From an uncultured Lachnospiraceae bacterium (GTDB lineage: Bacteria > Bacillota > Clostridia > Lachnospirales > Lachnospiraceae), in contig CAMWMO010000025.1 of NCBI GenBank assembly GCA_947175305.1, forward strand, positions 1-9,151: a stretch of DNA of 9,151 nucleotides, written 5' to 3'. Shown piece by piece: positions 1 to 9,151 of the stretch. Numbering within the stretch: position 1 is the stretch's first letter; each line of letters starts with the position of its first letter. Under the pieces are notes generated by a model. That model was not told where the DNA came from. It saw only the letters and a list, made by a program, of their open reading frames with translations, and ran no database searches. The position numbers were made by a program, and so were the translations under genes.

Positions 1-214
1 CCTCCTCATCGACGCCGTCCGCAGTCACAATCACCTCTGCTCCGCTGTCAAGCCCCATGCTCATCATACCCATGATACTCTTCGCGTTCACCTTTTTGTT
101 GTCGGAACCAAGGTACACTGTGCTTTCAAACTGGCTGGCCACCTGTACAAGCATCGCCACCGGCCTTGCCTCCAGGCCCGTCTCCAGCTTGATCTGGATT
201 GACTTCTGAATCAT
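1..214 (-). CDS. crh: Crh-like HPr-family protein with Glu15 (3' end cut by window)
   Basis: The first 71 residues of a small HPr-fold protein are visible; the family is about 85-90 aa, so roughly the last 15-20 are missing past the left edge. ATG at 214 follows GAGGAGG at 229-223 with an 8-nt spacer. The active-site loop reads GLEARPV, so position 15, which is the PEP-phosphorylated His in PTS HPr and Gln in B. subtilis Crh, is Glu here. The regulatory site is intact: Ser46 lies in NAKSIMGMMSMGL, the motif HprK recognises. Known family biology: Ser46-phosphorylated HPr or Crh acts as CcpA corepressor in carbon catabolite repression. I infer that this protein cannot carry phosphate for sugar transport and serves as a cytoplasmic signalling partner of the HprK encoded in the same operon. 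It starts 18 nt after whiA, as crh follows whiA in Bacillus. The symbol is by analogy; a plain annotation would be HPr family protein. Confidence 0.88.
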   Translation of the reverse strand, partial: MIQKSIQIKLETGLEARPVAMLVQVASQFESTVYLGSDNKKVNAKSIMGMMSMGLDSGAEVIVTADGVDEE

Positions 215-222
215 AATAGTTT

Positions 223-229
223 CCTCCTC
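223..229 (-). promoter_or_regulatory. Ribosome binding site of the crh-like gene
   Basis: GAGGAGG on the minus strand, 8 nt before the ATG at 214. It sits in the 18-nt gap after the whiA TAA, so the two genes are probably translated from one message, and it fixes the start that puts Glu at residue 15 and Ser at 46. Confidence 0.8.
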
Positions 230-232
230 TTT

Positions 233-1135
233 TTATGATCTGATTTTCTCGGCAATTTCACTCAGCCTGCGCAACCTGTGATTTACCCCCGATTTCCCCA
301 CAATCGGTTCCAGATATCCGCCCAGCTCTTTAAGCGCTGCATCCGGATATTCCAGCCGGACCTCCGCCATCTGCCGCAGATTGTCCGGTAGATTCTCAAA
401 CCCATACCTGTCTCTGATCAGAAGGATGTCCTCGATCTGCCTCCCCGCGGCCGTCACCGTCTTAGAGATGTTGGCCGTCTCGCAGTTGACCCTTCTGTTG
501 ATGGAATTGCGCATCTCCTTCAGGATCCTCATGTTTTCCAGCTCCATTAAAGACACATGCGCTCCCATAACGTTCAAAAGATCCACAATGCCCGCGCCCT
601 CTTTCAGATAGACCACCTGATATTTCTTTCGTCCTATGATCCTGGCCTCAATCTGAAAATCCTTAAGTACATCCCGCAGTTGTATTGCCTGCTCCTTCTC
701 ATCACAGACAAACTCCAGGTGATAACTCTTCTTCGGGTCGCTCATGGAACCCACGCTCAGAAAAGCGCCGCGCAAATAGGCTCTCGCACAGCAGGAATTC
801 TTGATCAGAAGAGGATTGACCGGATTAGTTAGTTTCACCCTTCCATCTTCGCTGTCCGCAAGATACAACGCCTGTATCACCTTGCGCTCCATCCCATCGT
901 CGGGGATCAGTCTCTCTCTGCCCCGCATAACAGTATCTATATTAAATGTTTTTTTAAGTAATGTAAAGCATTTTCTCGCAACTGCATCATTTTCCGTGTC
1001 CAGCGCCAGATGCTTTCCGTCATCAGAAGCGCCGCCGTTATAGAGCAAAAGCGCTGCCAGCTCCGCAAGCTGACAATGTCTGGCCGAGCCCGCCTGTGCC
1101 GCGAGTTCCTCCTTTACAGTCCCCGAAAAAGACAT
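233..1135 (-). CDS. whiA: WhiA, DNA-binding regulator of division/sporulation family
   Basis: A full-length 300-aa WhiA (DUF199) protein. The N-terminal two thirds carries the degenerate LAGLIDADG homing-endonuclease fold; the conserved segment with CCARAYLRGAFLSVGS lies at residues 115-130. The linker motif NCETANISKTV is at 217-227, and the C-terminal helix-turn-helix region is about 250-298, with VRLEYPDAALKELG and SGVNHRLRRL. Members in Streptomyces regulate sporulation septation and in Bacillus affect chromosome segregation and division; the LAGLIDADG part has lost nuclease activity in studied members. ATG at 1135 follows a GGGGAAG-type ribosome binding site in the 11-nt gap after rapZ, indicating tight co-transcription. 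The rapZ-whiA-HPr-like order matches Gram-positive genomes, except that yvcK is missing between rapZ and whiA. Which genes it controls here cannot be read from the sequence. Confidence 0.96.
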   Translation of the reverse strand: MSFSGTVKEELAAQAGSARHCQLAELAALLLYNGGASDDGKHLALDTENDAVARKCFTLLKKTFNIDTVMRGRERLIPDDGMERKVIQALYLADSEDGRVKLTNPVNPLLIKNSCCARAYLRGAFLSVGSMSDPKKSYHLEFVCDEKEQAIQLRDVLKDFQIEARIIGRKKYQVVYLKEGAGIVDLLNVMGAHVSLMELENMRILKEMRNSINRRVNCETANISKTVTAAGRQIEDILLIRDRYGFENLPDNLRQMAEVRLEYPDAALKELGGYLEPIVGKSGVNHRLRRLSEIAEKIRS

Positions 1136-1146
1136 GGCTTCTTCCC

Positions 1147-2004
1147 CTATTTCGTGATATCTCTGTGATACAGCTTCACGCCGTAGGTACCGTGATCCTT
1201 TAATCTGTCATAGAGTGCATTTGCCAACGTCACACTCCTGTGTTTGCCCCCGGTACATCCGATGCCGATCACCAGCTGATGCTTGCCCTCTTTCACATAA
1301 TTAGGTATCAGGAACGTGAGCATATCCATAAGCTTATGCATAAATGTGCCGGCCTCCTCAAATTCCATCACATAGTCCTGCACCTCTTTGTCATTACCTG
1401 TCTTATGCTTCAGCTCATCAATATAGAAGGGATTGGGCAAAAACCGCACATCAAAAACAAGATCCGCGTCCGCCGGGATTCCCTTTTTAAATCCAAAGGA
1501 AAGAATCGTAACGATCAGGGAGTTGTACTCCTTGTTCCTGACAAAAATATCGTCAAGCTCTTCTTTCAGCTCTCTGGTCAAAAGATGAGAAGTGTCTATA
1601 ATATAATCTGCCTTCTGCCGAATCTCCTGCAGGATCTCCCTCTCCCTGTGGATACCCTCCACCACTCTGCCCTCCGGAGAGAGCGGATGGAGTCTTCTGG
1701 TCTCCTTGTACCGTTTTAAAAGGACATCGTCTCCCGCTTCCAGAAAAAGGATCTCAAAGAGATAACCATTCTCCTTTAACTGATCCAATATGCGGTGTAC
1801 GCCGTCAAAGGACTGATCCGCACGCACGTCAAGCCCCAGAGCCACTTTATTGACCTCGCTCTGCGGCATCGTGATCAACTCCACAAACTTTTCGATCAGC
1901 GCCACCGGCAGATTATCCACACAGTAAAAGCCTACATCTTCCAGCATTTTCATGGCGGTTCGCTTTCCCGATCCGCTCATTCCCGTCACGATCACAAACC
2001 TCAT
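1147..2004 (-). CDS. rapZ: RapZ/YvcJ family nucleotide-binding protein
   Basis: A full-length 285-aa RapZ (YvcJ) protein. The N-terminal P-loop domain starts with GMSGSGK at residues 8-14, followed by the family signature LEDVGFYCVDNLPV at about 21-34. The conserved C-terminal GCTGGKHRSV is at 249-258. B. subtilis YvcJ binds and hydrolyses GTP. E. coli RapZ is an adaptor controlling decay of the small RNA GlmZ, and so glucosamine-6-phosphate synthesis; no such RNA circuit is established for clostridia. The odd point is residue 15: Walker A motifs end GK[S/T], but here Lys14 is followed by Arg15 and then Thr16, which could weaken magnesium or nucleotide binding. The ATG at 2004 has AAGGA a short distance upstream. 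The gene lies 44 nt after murB and 11 nt before whiA. Placement beside murB fits a role in amino-sugar or wall metabolism, but that is inference. Confidence 0.95.
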   Translation of the reverse strand: MRFVIVTGMSGSGKRTAMKMLEDVGFYCVDNLPVALIEKFVELITMPQSEVNKVALGLDVRADQSFDGVHRILDQLKENGYLFEILFLEAGDDVLLKRYKETRRLHPLSPEGRVVEGIHREREILQEIRQKADYIIDTSHLLTRELKEELDDIFVRNKEYNSLIVTILSFGFKKGIPADADLVFDVRFLPNPFYIDELKHKTGNDKEVQDYVMEFEEAGTFMHKLMDMLTFLIPNYVKEGKHQLVIGIGCTGGKHRSVTLANALYDRLKDHGTYGVKLYHRDITK

Positions 2005-2032
2005 GTCTTCATCCTTCTTTCGTTCCCCTGCT

Positions 2033-2047
2033 ATCGCAAAATGCGAT
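2033..2047 (-). repeat. Small perfect hairpin between murB and rapZ
   Basis: ATCGCA and TGCGAT (2033-2038 and 2042-2047) form a perfect 6-bp stem with a 3-nt loop just after the murB stop codon. No T-run follows on the minus strand, so it does not look like an intrinsic terminator. It might slow decay or mark a processing point, or be chance. Confidence 0.35.
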
Positions 2048-2048
2048 C

Positions 2049-2960
2049 CTAAAAATCTCCCAGAAAAATGATCTCCGGCTCCAACCGGACATGAAATCTA
2101 TCCTTCACACGCTCCTGCACTTCCTCGATCACCTCTTTGACATCCGCCGCCGATGCGCCCCCCGAATTAATCACAAAGCCGCAGTGTTTCTCGGACACCT
2201 GGGCGCCGCCGATACGGTAACCCCGAAGCCCCGCATCCATGATAAGTTTTCCCGCATAATACCCTTCAGGCCGCTTAAAGGTACTGCCCGCACTGGGATA
2301 TTCCAAAGGCTGCTTACTTTTACGGAGTGCCATCAGCTCCTCCATCCGTGCGCCGATCTGCTCCTTCTCTCCCGCTGTCAACTCCATGATCACACCCAGC
2401 ACGATAAAGGGTCTATTCCTGATAATACTGGTGCGGTAGCCAAACTCCATCGTGTCATTGTCCAATGTCAGGATCTCTCCCTCCTTATCCATCACACGTA
2501 CCGTCTTTACGACCTGCTTCATTTCCCCGTCATAGGCGCCGGCATTCATGACAATGGCACCGCCTATGGTTCCCGGTATTCCTGCCGCAAACTCCAGTCC
2601 GCTCAGCCCCGCATCCCTGGCAGCTACAGACACTTGAGAAAGCAGAGCTCCCGCTCCCGCCACAATATGATTCCCATTCACAAGGATCTGCTGCATCCGC
2701 TTACCCAGCTTCAAAATAATGCCCTGATAGCCCTTGTCTCCTACAAGCAGATTGCTTCCGTTTCCCAGAACGAAATAATCCTGTCCACTCCTGCTCAGAT
2801 ACGGAATAAGCTGCGACAGCTCTTCCTGCGTTTCCACCATAACGATGCACTCCGCCTCGCCTCCCACCCGGAAAGTGGTGTGGCGGCTCATCGGCTCGTG
2901 AAACAGAAGCCTTTCTTCAGGTACGATCGTCCTGATATATTCATACATTGCTCCACTCAA
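2049..2960 (-). CDS. murB: MurB, UDP-N-acetylenolpyruvoylglucosamine reductase
   Basis: Cytoplasmic FAD enzyme that uses NADPH to reduce UDP-GlcNAc-enolpyruvate to UDP-MurNAc, the second committed step of peptidoglycan precursor synthesis. At 303 aa it matches the short (type II) MurB form typical of Firmicutes. FAD-binding segments are TTFRVGG (28-34), GNGSNLLVGD (67-76) and AAGIPGTIGGAIVMNAGAY (125-143). Catalytic signatures follow: YRTS at 175-178, the proton-donor serine in SAGSTFKRP (Ser226), AGLRGYRIGGAQVS from 243, and Glu296 in LEPEI. I prefer the TTG start at 2960, which has GAGAGAG (2975-2969) 8 nt upstream. The in-frame ATG at 2948 has its GGAG only 2 nt away, too close to work well, though it would remove just four residues. 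A 76-nt gap with TATAAT-like boxes separates it from glcK. Confidence 0.97.
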   Translation of the reverse strand: MSGAMYEYIRTIVPEERLLFHEPMSRHTTFRVGGEAECIVMVETQEELSQLIPYLSRSGQDYFVLGNGSNLLVGDKGYQGIILKLGKRMQQILVNGNHIVAGAGALLSQVSVAARDAGLSGLEFAAGIPGTIGGAIVMNAGAYDGEMKQVVKTVRVMDKEGEILTLDNDTMEFGYRTSIIRNRPFIVLGVIMELTAGEKEQIGARMEELMALRKSKQPLEYPSAGSTFKRPEGYYAGKLIMDAGLRGYRIGGAQVSEKHCGFVINSGGASAADVKEVIEEVQERVKDRFHVRLEPEIIFLGDF

Positions 2961-2984
2961 AGTTTACACTCTCTCGTTTCTCTT

Positions 2985-3031
2985 ATTATATATTATATTA
3001 TATCCGCTCATACGCGATATTCATTCGCAAA
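2985..3031 (-). promoter_or_regulatory. Possible weak promoter upstream of murB (three TATAAT boxes)
   Basis: The AT-rich gap between glcK and murB holds three exact TATAAT hexamers on the minus strand, at 3002-2997, 2997-2992 and 2990-2985. The best -35-like element, TTGCGA (about 3029-3024), is 22 bp from the first box, too far for a normal sigma-A promoter, and no good hexamer lies at 16-18 bp from any box. An internal promoter feeding murB-rapZ-whiA is plausible but weakly supported. Confidence 0.35.
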
Positions 3032-3035
3032 ATCG

Positions 3036-3054
3036 GCTAGAGCAGCATTCTAGC
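3036..3054 (-). repeat. Inverted repeat over the glcK stop codon
   Basis: GCTAGA and TCTAGC (3036-3041 and 3049-3054) form a perfect 6-bp stem with a 7-nt loop across the last codons and TAG of glcK. It is followed on the minus strand by CGATTTTGCG, so at most it could act as a weak, leaky terminator before murB. Confidence 0.25.
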
Positions 3055-3972
3055 AGCCCCATAGATACCCGCATCATTTCCCAAGGTCGCCAGGGCAAAG
3101 ATCACGCCCCTGCTGCCATGAAATGCCGTCTTCTCAAAGGAAGGCTTAATATAATCGAAAAGCACTTCTCCCGCTTTAGACACGCCGCCGCCGATCACGA
3201 AGATCTCCGGATTGATGATACCCGCGATCACGCCCAGCCCTTTCCCCAAGTAATCTCCAAACTGTTTCGCGATCTCGATCGCCAGCTCGTCCCCTGCTTT
3301 TACCGCATCAAACACAGTCTTGGCAGACACCTCTCCGTCTCGCAGAACGCTGGCTTTATCGCTGGCTTTCAGTGCACGGTTCGCCAGTCTGGTAATACCT
3401 GTGGCAGAAGCATATTCCTCAAGACAGCCGAAGTTTCCACAGCCGCAAGCCTCCGTCTCTTCATCCTCCACATGAATATGTCCGATCTCGCCACCTGCAC
3501 CGGTTGCACCCGTCATGATTTCTCCGTTTATGATAATGCCGCCGCCTACACCTGTTCCCAGCGTGACCGCCACCAGATTCTGATGACCCTGGCCGCCGCC
3601 TTTCCACATCTCACCGAGAGCCGCCACGTTAGCGTCGTTACCGCCCTCCACACGCATACCGTCCAGAAGTGCAGTGAGCTCTTTTTTCAGATCCAGCTCC
3701 GCCCAGCCCAGATTAACTGCCCGATGCACGATACCGTCTCTGTCCACGGGACCCGGCACACCGACGCCAACACCGATCACATTATCCTTTGCGATGCCTT
3801 TCTCAGACATCTTTGTCTGAATGCTTCCCGCAATGTCAGGGAGAATGTTTTCTCCATGATTCTCCGTCCTGGTGGGAATCTCCCATTTCTCCACTACACT
3901 GCCATCCTTGTCGAATAAACCCATTTTAACGGTCGTACCGCCTACGTCCACTCCAAAAATATAGTTTGCCAT
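3037..3972 (-). CDS. glcK: ROK-family glucokinase
   Basis: A 311-aa ROK-family sugar kinase, close in length to B. subtilis GlcK (321 aa). It likely phosphorylates intracellular glucose with ATP to glucose-6-phosphate. Residues counted from the chosen ATG: the phosphate-binding DVGGTTVKMGLF at 9-20, catalytic Asp113 in GGNDANVAALGE, the GTGVGGGI glycine loop at about 139-146, and the ROK zinc site made of His165 (EIGHIH) plus Cys176, Cys178 and Cys183 in CGCGNFGCLEEY. There is no N-terminal helix-turn-helix, so this is the kinase branch and not a NagC/XylR-type repressor. The ATG at 3972 is preceded by a purine-rich AGAGGAGAGGGAG (3990-3978); a TTG 14 codons upstream overlaps the hprK stop and lacks such a site. 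Lying 38 nt after hprK, it ties glucose entry into glycolysis to the sensor kinase. Substrate could be another hexose. Confidence 0.93.
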   Translation of the reverse strand: MANYIFGVDVGGTTVKMGLFDKDGSVVEKWEIPTRTENHGENILPDIAGSIQTKMSEKGIAKDNVIGVGVGVPGPVDRDGIVHRAVNLGWAELDLKKELTALLDGMRVEGGNDANVAALGEMWKGGGQGHQNLVAVTLGTGVGGGIIINGEIMTGATGAGGEIGHIHVEDEETEACGCGNFGCLEEYASATGITRLANRALKASDKASVLRDGEVSAKTVFDAVKAGDELAIEIAKQFGDYLGKGLGVIAGIINPEIFVIGGGVSKAGEVLFDYIKPSFEKTAFHGSRGVIFALATLGNDAGIYGAARMLL

Positions 3973-3977
3973 TGAAT

Positions 3978-3990
3978 CTCCCTCTCCTCT
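3978..3990 (-). promoter_or_regulatory. Ribosome binding site setting the glcK start
   Basis: AGAGGAGAGGGAG on the minus strand ends 5 nt before the ATG at 3972. It decides in favour of the MANYIFGVDVGG start over the upstream in-frame TTG at 4014. Confidence 0.7.
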
Positions 3991-4010
3991 CTTATCTATC
4001 TTTTGTGCGA

Positions 4011-4952
4011 TCAATCTTCATCCTCATCTCTGCCGCGCGCCAGCGAATTCTGTACACGCTTGTAAAGCTCCTGCGCCGCATTATAGCCCATCTTCTTCTG
4101 TCTGTGATTTACCGCCGCAGACTCGCAGATGATAGCAAGATTACGGCCCGGTCTGATCGGAATGTTGTGACAGACTACCCGATTGCCCAGATACTCTGTA
4201 TACTCTTCCTCAAGGCCCAGACGATCATACTCCTTGTCCTTATCCCAATCTTCCAAACGAATGACCAGATCTATGTTCTGGGTCTCCCTTACACTGGAAG
4301 CACCAAACAATGCCTTCACATCTATAATGCCAATACCTCTCAGCTCAATGAAATGTTTTGTAATATCAGGCGCGGTACCGATCAGCGTATCCTCGCTCAC
4401 CCGGCGGATCTCCACCACATCGTCTGTCACCAGACGGTGGCCTCTCTTGATCAGCTCAAGCGCAGCCTCAGATTTTCCGATGCCGCTCTCACCCGTGATC
4501 AGCACGCCCTCACCGTAAACATCCACCAGCACGCCGTGTACTGAGATACAAGGCGCGAGTTTCACATTCAACCATCTGATCACCTCCGCCGTGCAGGCCG
4601 AAGTAGCCTTTTTACTCATGAGAAGCGGCACGCCATATTTGACTGCGATCTCCCGGAAAATAGGGTTCGGATTCAGGTCTCTGCAAAACAGGATGCCCGG
4701 CAGAGGATTATTCAAAAGTTTTTCAAAGATTTCCCGTTGTCTCTCTTCATCCAGACCATTCATGTAGGAATACTCTACAAACCCCACAATCTGTAAGCGT
4801 GTCGTTTCAAAATGCTCAAAATAACCCGCCAGCTGCAGTGCAGGTCTGTTGATGTCCGGCTGCGTCACCTTGATCTTGGAAATATCAATCTCCGGCGTCA
4901 GATTCTCCCACTTAAATTTCTCGATTACCTTTGTCAGATGGATACTCGCCAT
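4011..4952 (-). CDS. hprK: HPr kinase/phosphorylase HprK
   Basis: A bifunctional 313-aa enzyme (B. subtilis HprK is 310 aa) that phosphorylates Ser46 of HPr and Crh and removes the phosphate by phosphorolysis, reading fructose-1,6-bisphosphate and phosphate levels; this drives CcpA-dependent catabolite repression. From the chosen start: the N-terminal domain spans about 1-130, conserved HGVLVDVYG begins at His139, the Walker A GESGIGKS is at 154-161, the TDD acidic pair at 176-178, and the HprK signature LRGIGIIDV begins at about 204, followed by VRETQNIDLVIRLEDW. Late motifs RPGRNLAIICESAAVNHR and MGYNAA are present. All expected catalytic residues appear intact. ATG at 4952 has AAGGAGAGG just upstream; in-frame upstream starts fall within the promoter. 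It opens the operon whose last visible gene encodes a Ser46-containing HPr-like protein, its likely substrate. Confidence 0.97.
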   Translation of the reverse strand: MASIHLTKVIEKFKWENLTPEIDISKIKVTQPDINRPALQLAGYFEHFETTRLQIVGFVEYSYMNGLDEERQREIFEKLLNNPLPGILFCRDLNPNPIFREIAVKYGVPLLMSKKATSACTAEVIRWLNVKLAPCISVHGVLVDVYGEGVLITGESGIGKSEAALELIKRGHRLVTDDVVEIRRVSEDTLIGTAPDITKHFIELRGIGIIDVKALFGASSVRETQNIDLVIRLEDWDKDKEYDRLGLEEEYTEYLGNRVVCHNIPIRPGRNLAIICESAAVNHRQKKMGYNAAQELYKRVQNSLARGRDEDED

Positions 4953-4955
4953 AAT

Positions 4956-4964
4956 CCTCTCCTT
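4956..4964 (-). promoter_or_regulatory. Ribosome binding site setting the hprK start
   Basis: AAGGAGAGG on the minus strand with its GGAG core 6 nt before the ATG at 4952; a second AGGAGGGGG lies further upstream. It supports a protein beginning MASIHLTKVIEKF over longer reading-frame extensions. Confidence 0.7.
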
Positions 4965-4992
4965 ACCCCCTCCTATAGTTTTTCTTCTATTC

Positions 4993-5021
4993 ATAATATC
5001 ATACAAAAAACCCGTGTGCAA
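4993..5021 (-). promoter_or_regulatory. Sigma-A-type promoter of the hprK operon
   Basis: On the minus strand TTGCAC (5021-5016) is followed after exactly 17 bp by TATTAT (4998-4993), with TG one base upstream of the -10 (extended -10). Transcription would begin near 4986, giving a leader of about 34 nt before hprK. The -35 box lies within the loop of the terminator's second small stem. I saw no convincing CcpA cre site overlapping it. Confidence 0.75.
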
Positions 5022-5063
5022 TAAGCGGGAAAAGGAAAGAGGCAGGTGTTCCTGCCCCTTTCC
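5005..5063 (-). terminator. Intrinsic terminator after the galactanase gene
   Basis: Read on the minus strand, arms 5063-5051 and 5046-5034 form a 13-bp stem with one G-U pair and a 4-nt loop, starting 8 nt after the TAA and followed by TTTT. A second short stem (CCCG 5029-5026 with CGGG 5014-5011) is followed by six T residues (5010-5005). Together they should end the galactanase transcript before hprK. Confidence 0.85.
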
Positions 5064-5071
5064 GGTGTGGT

Positions 5072-9151
<4,080 letters not shown>

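Noticed and set aside
1240..1719. 159-codon plus-strand open frame
   Set aside because: Antisense shadow of rapZ; low-information composition and no plausible regulatory signals.
2091..3053. 320-codon plus-strand open frame
   Set aside because: It lies antisense to murB, whose motifs are all present; its His/Arg/Leu-rich product matches no family I know and it has no convincing ribosome binding site.
3118..3918. 266-codon plus-strand open frame
   Set aside because: Antisense shadow of the ROK glucokinase; no recognisable domain.
4953..5021. Longer hprK start adding 23 residues
   Set aside because: The extension runs through the -10 and -35 elements; the start at 4952 has the ribosome binding site and gives the normal family length.

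Overview
The window looks like a piece of a Clostridia chromosome, most likely Lachnospiraceae or a close relative. Three things suggest this: an hprK - ROK glucokinase - murB - rapZ - whiA - HPr-like gene row, strong AGGAGG-type ribosome binding sites, and a very large secreted glycanase that ends in the degenerate 'DYTVTYSNN...GKGNY' Ig-like repeats common in gut Lachnospiraceae. The species cannot be named from sequence alone. Every gene I accept is on the minus strand, so transcription runs from high to low coordinates.

Region 9151-5072 is the 3' part of one giant gene. Its product is the C-terminal half of a GH53 endo-beta-1,4-galactanase catalytic domain, followed by a Big_4-like Ig domain, a jelly-roll carbohydrate-binding module (CBM61-like), an InlB-type repeat and about eight degenerate Ig-like repeats. 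The N-terminus with the signal peptide and acid/base residue lies beyond the right edge. No cell-wall anchor is visible at the C-terminus. A strong hairpin terminator follows the gene (5005-5063).

Region 5021-4952 holds a good sigma-A promoter (TTGCAC, 17 bp, TATTAT with an extended TG) whose -35 box lies inside the terminator region. It drives hprK (HPr kinase/phosphorylase). Then follow a ROK glucokinase, murB (peptidoglycan precursor synthesis), rapZ/yvcJ (nucleotide-binding regulator), whiA (DNA-binding regulator) and a left-truncated HPr-family gene. Gaps are 38, 76, 44, 11 and 18 nt, consistent with one operon, with a possible extra promoter before murB.

The operon joins sugar sensing with wall synthesis. 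HprK phosphorylates Ser46 of HPr-type proteins in response to glycolytic state, glucokinase makes glucose-6-phosphate, and MurB makes UDP-MurNAc. The HPr-like protein at the end keeps Ser46 but has Glu at position 15 in place of the phosphotransfer histidine, so it should be a Crh-type HprK substrate and not a PTS carrier. RapZ has Arg where the Walker A Ser/Thr is expected. The yvcK gene that sits between rapZ and whiA in Bacillus subtilis is absent here. I saw no RNA genes, CRISPR array, insertion sequence or origin. The best candidate for new biology is the self-contained hprK ... Glu15-Crh module; the rest is recognisable.
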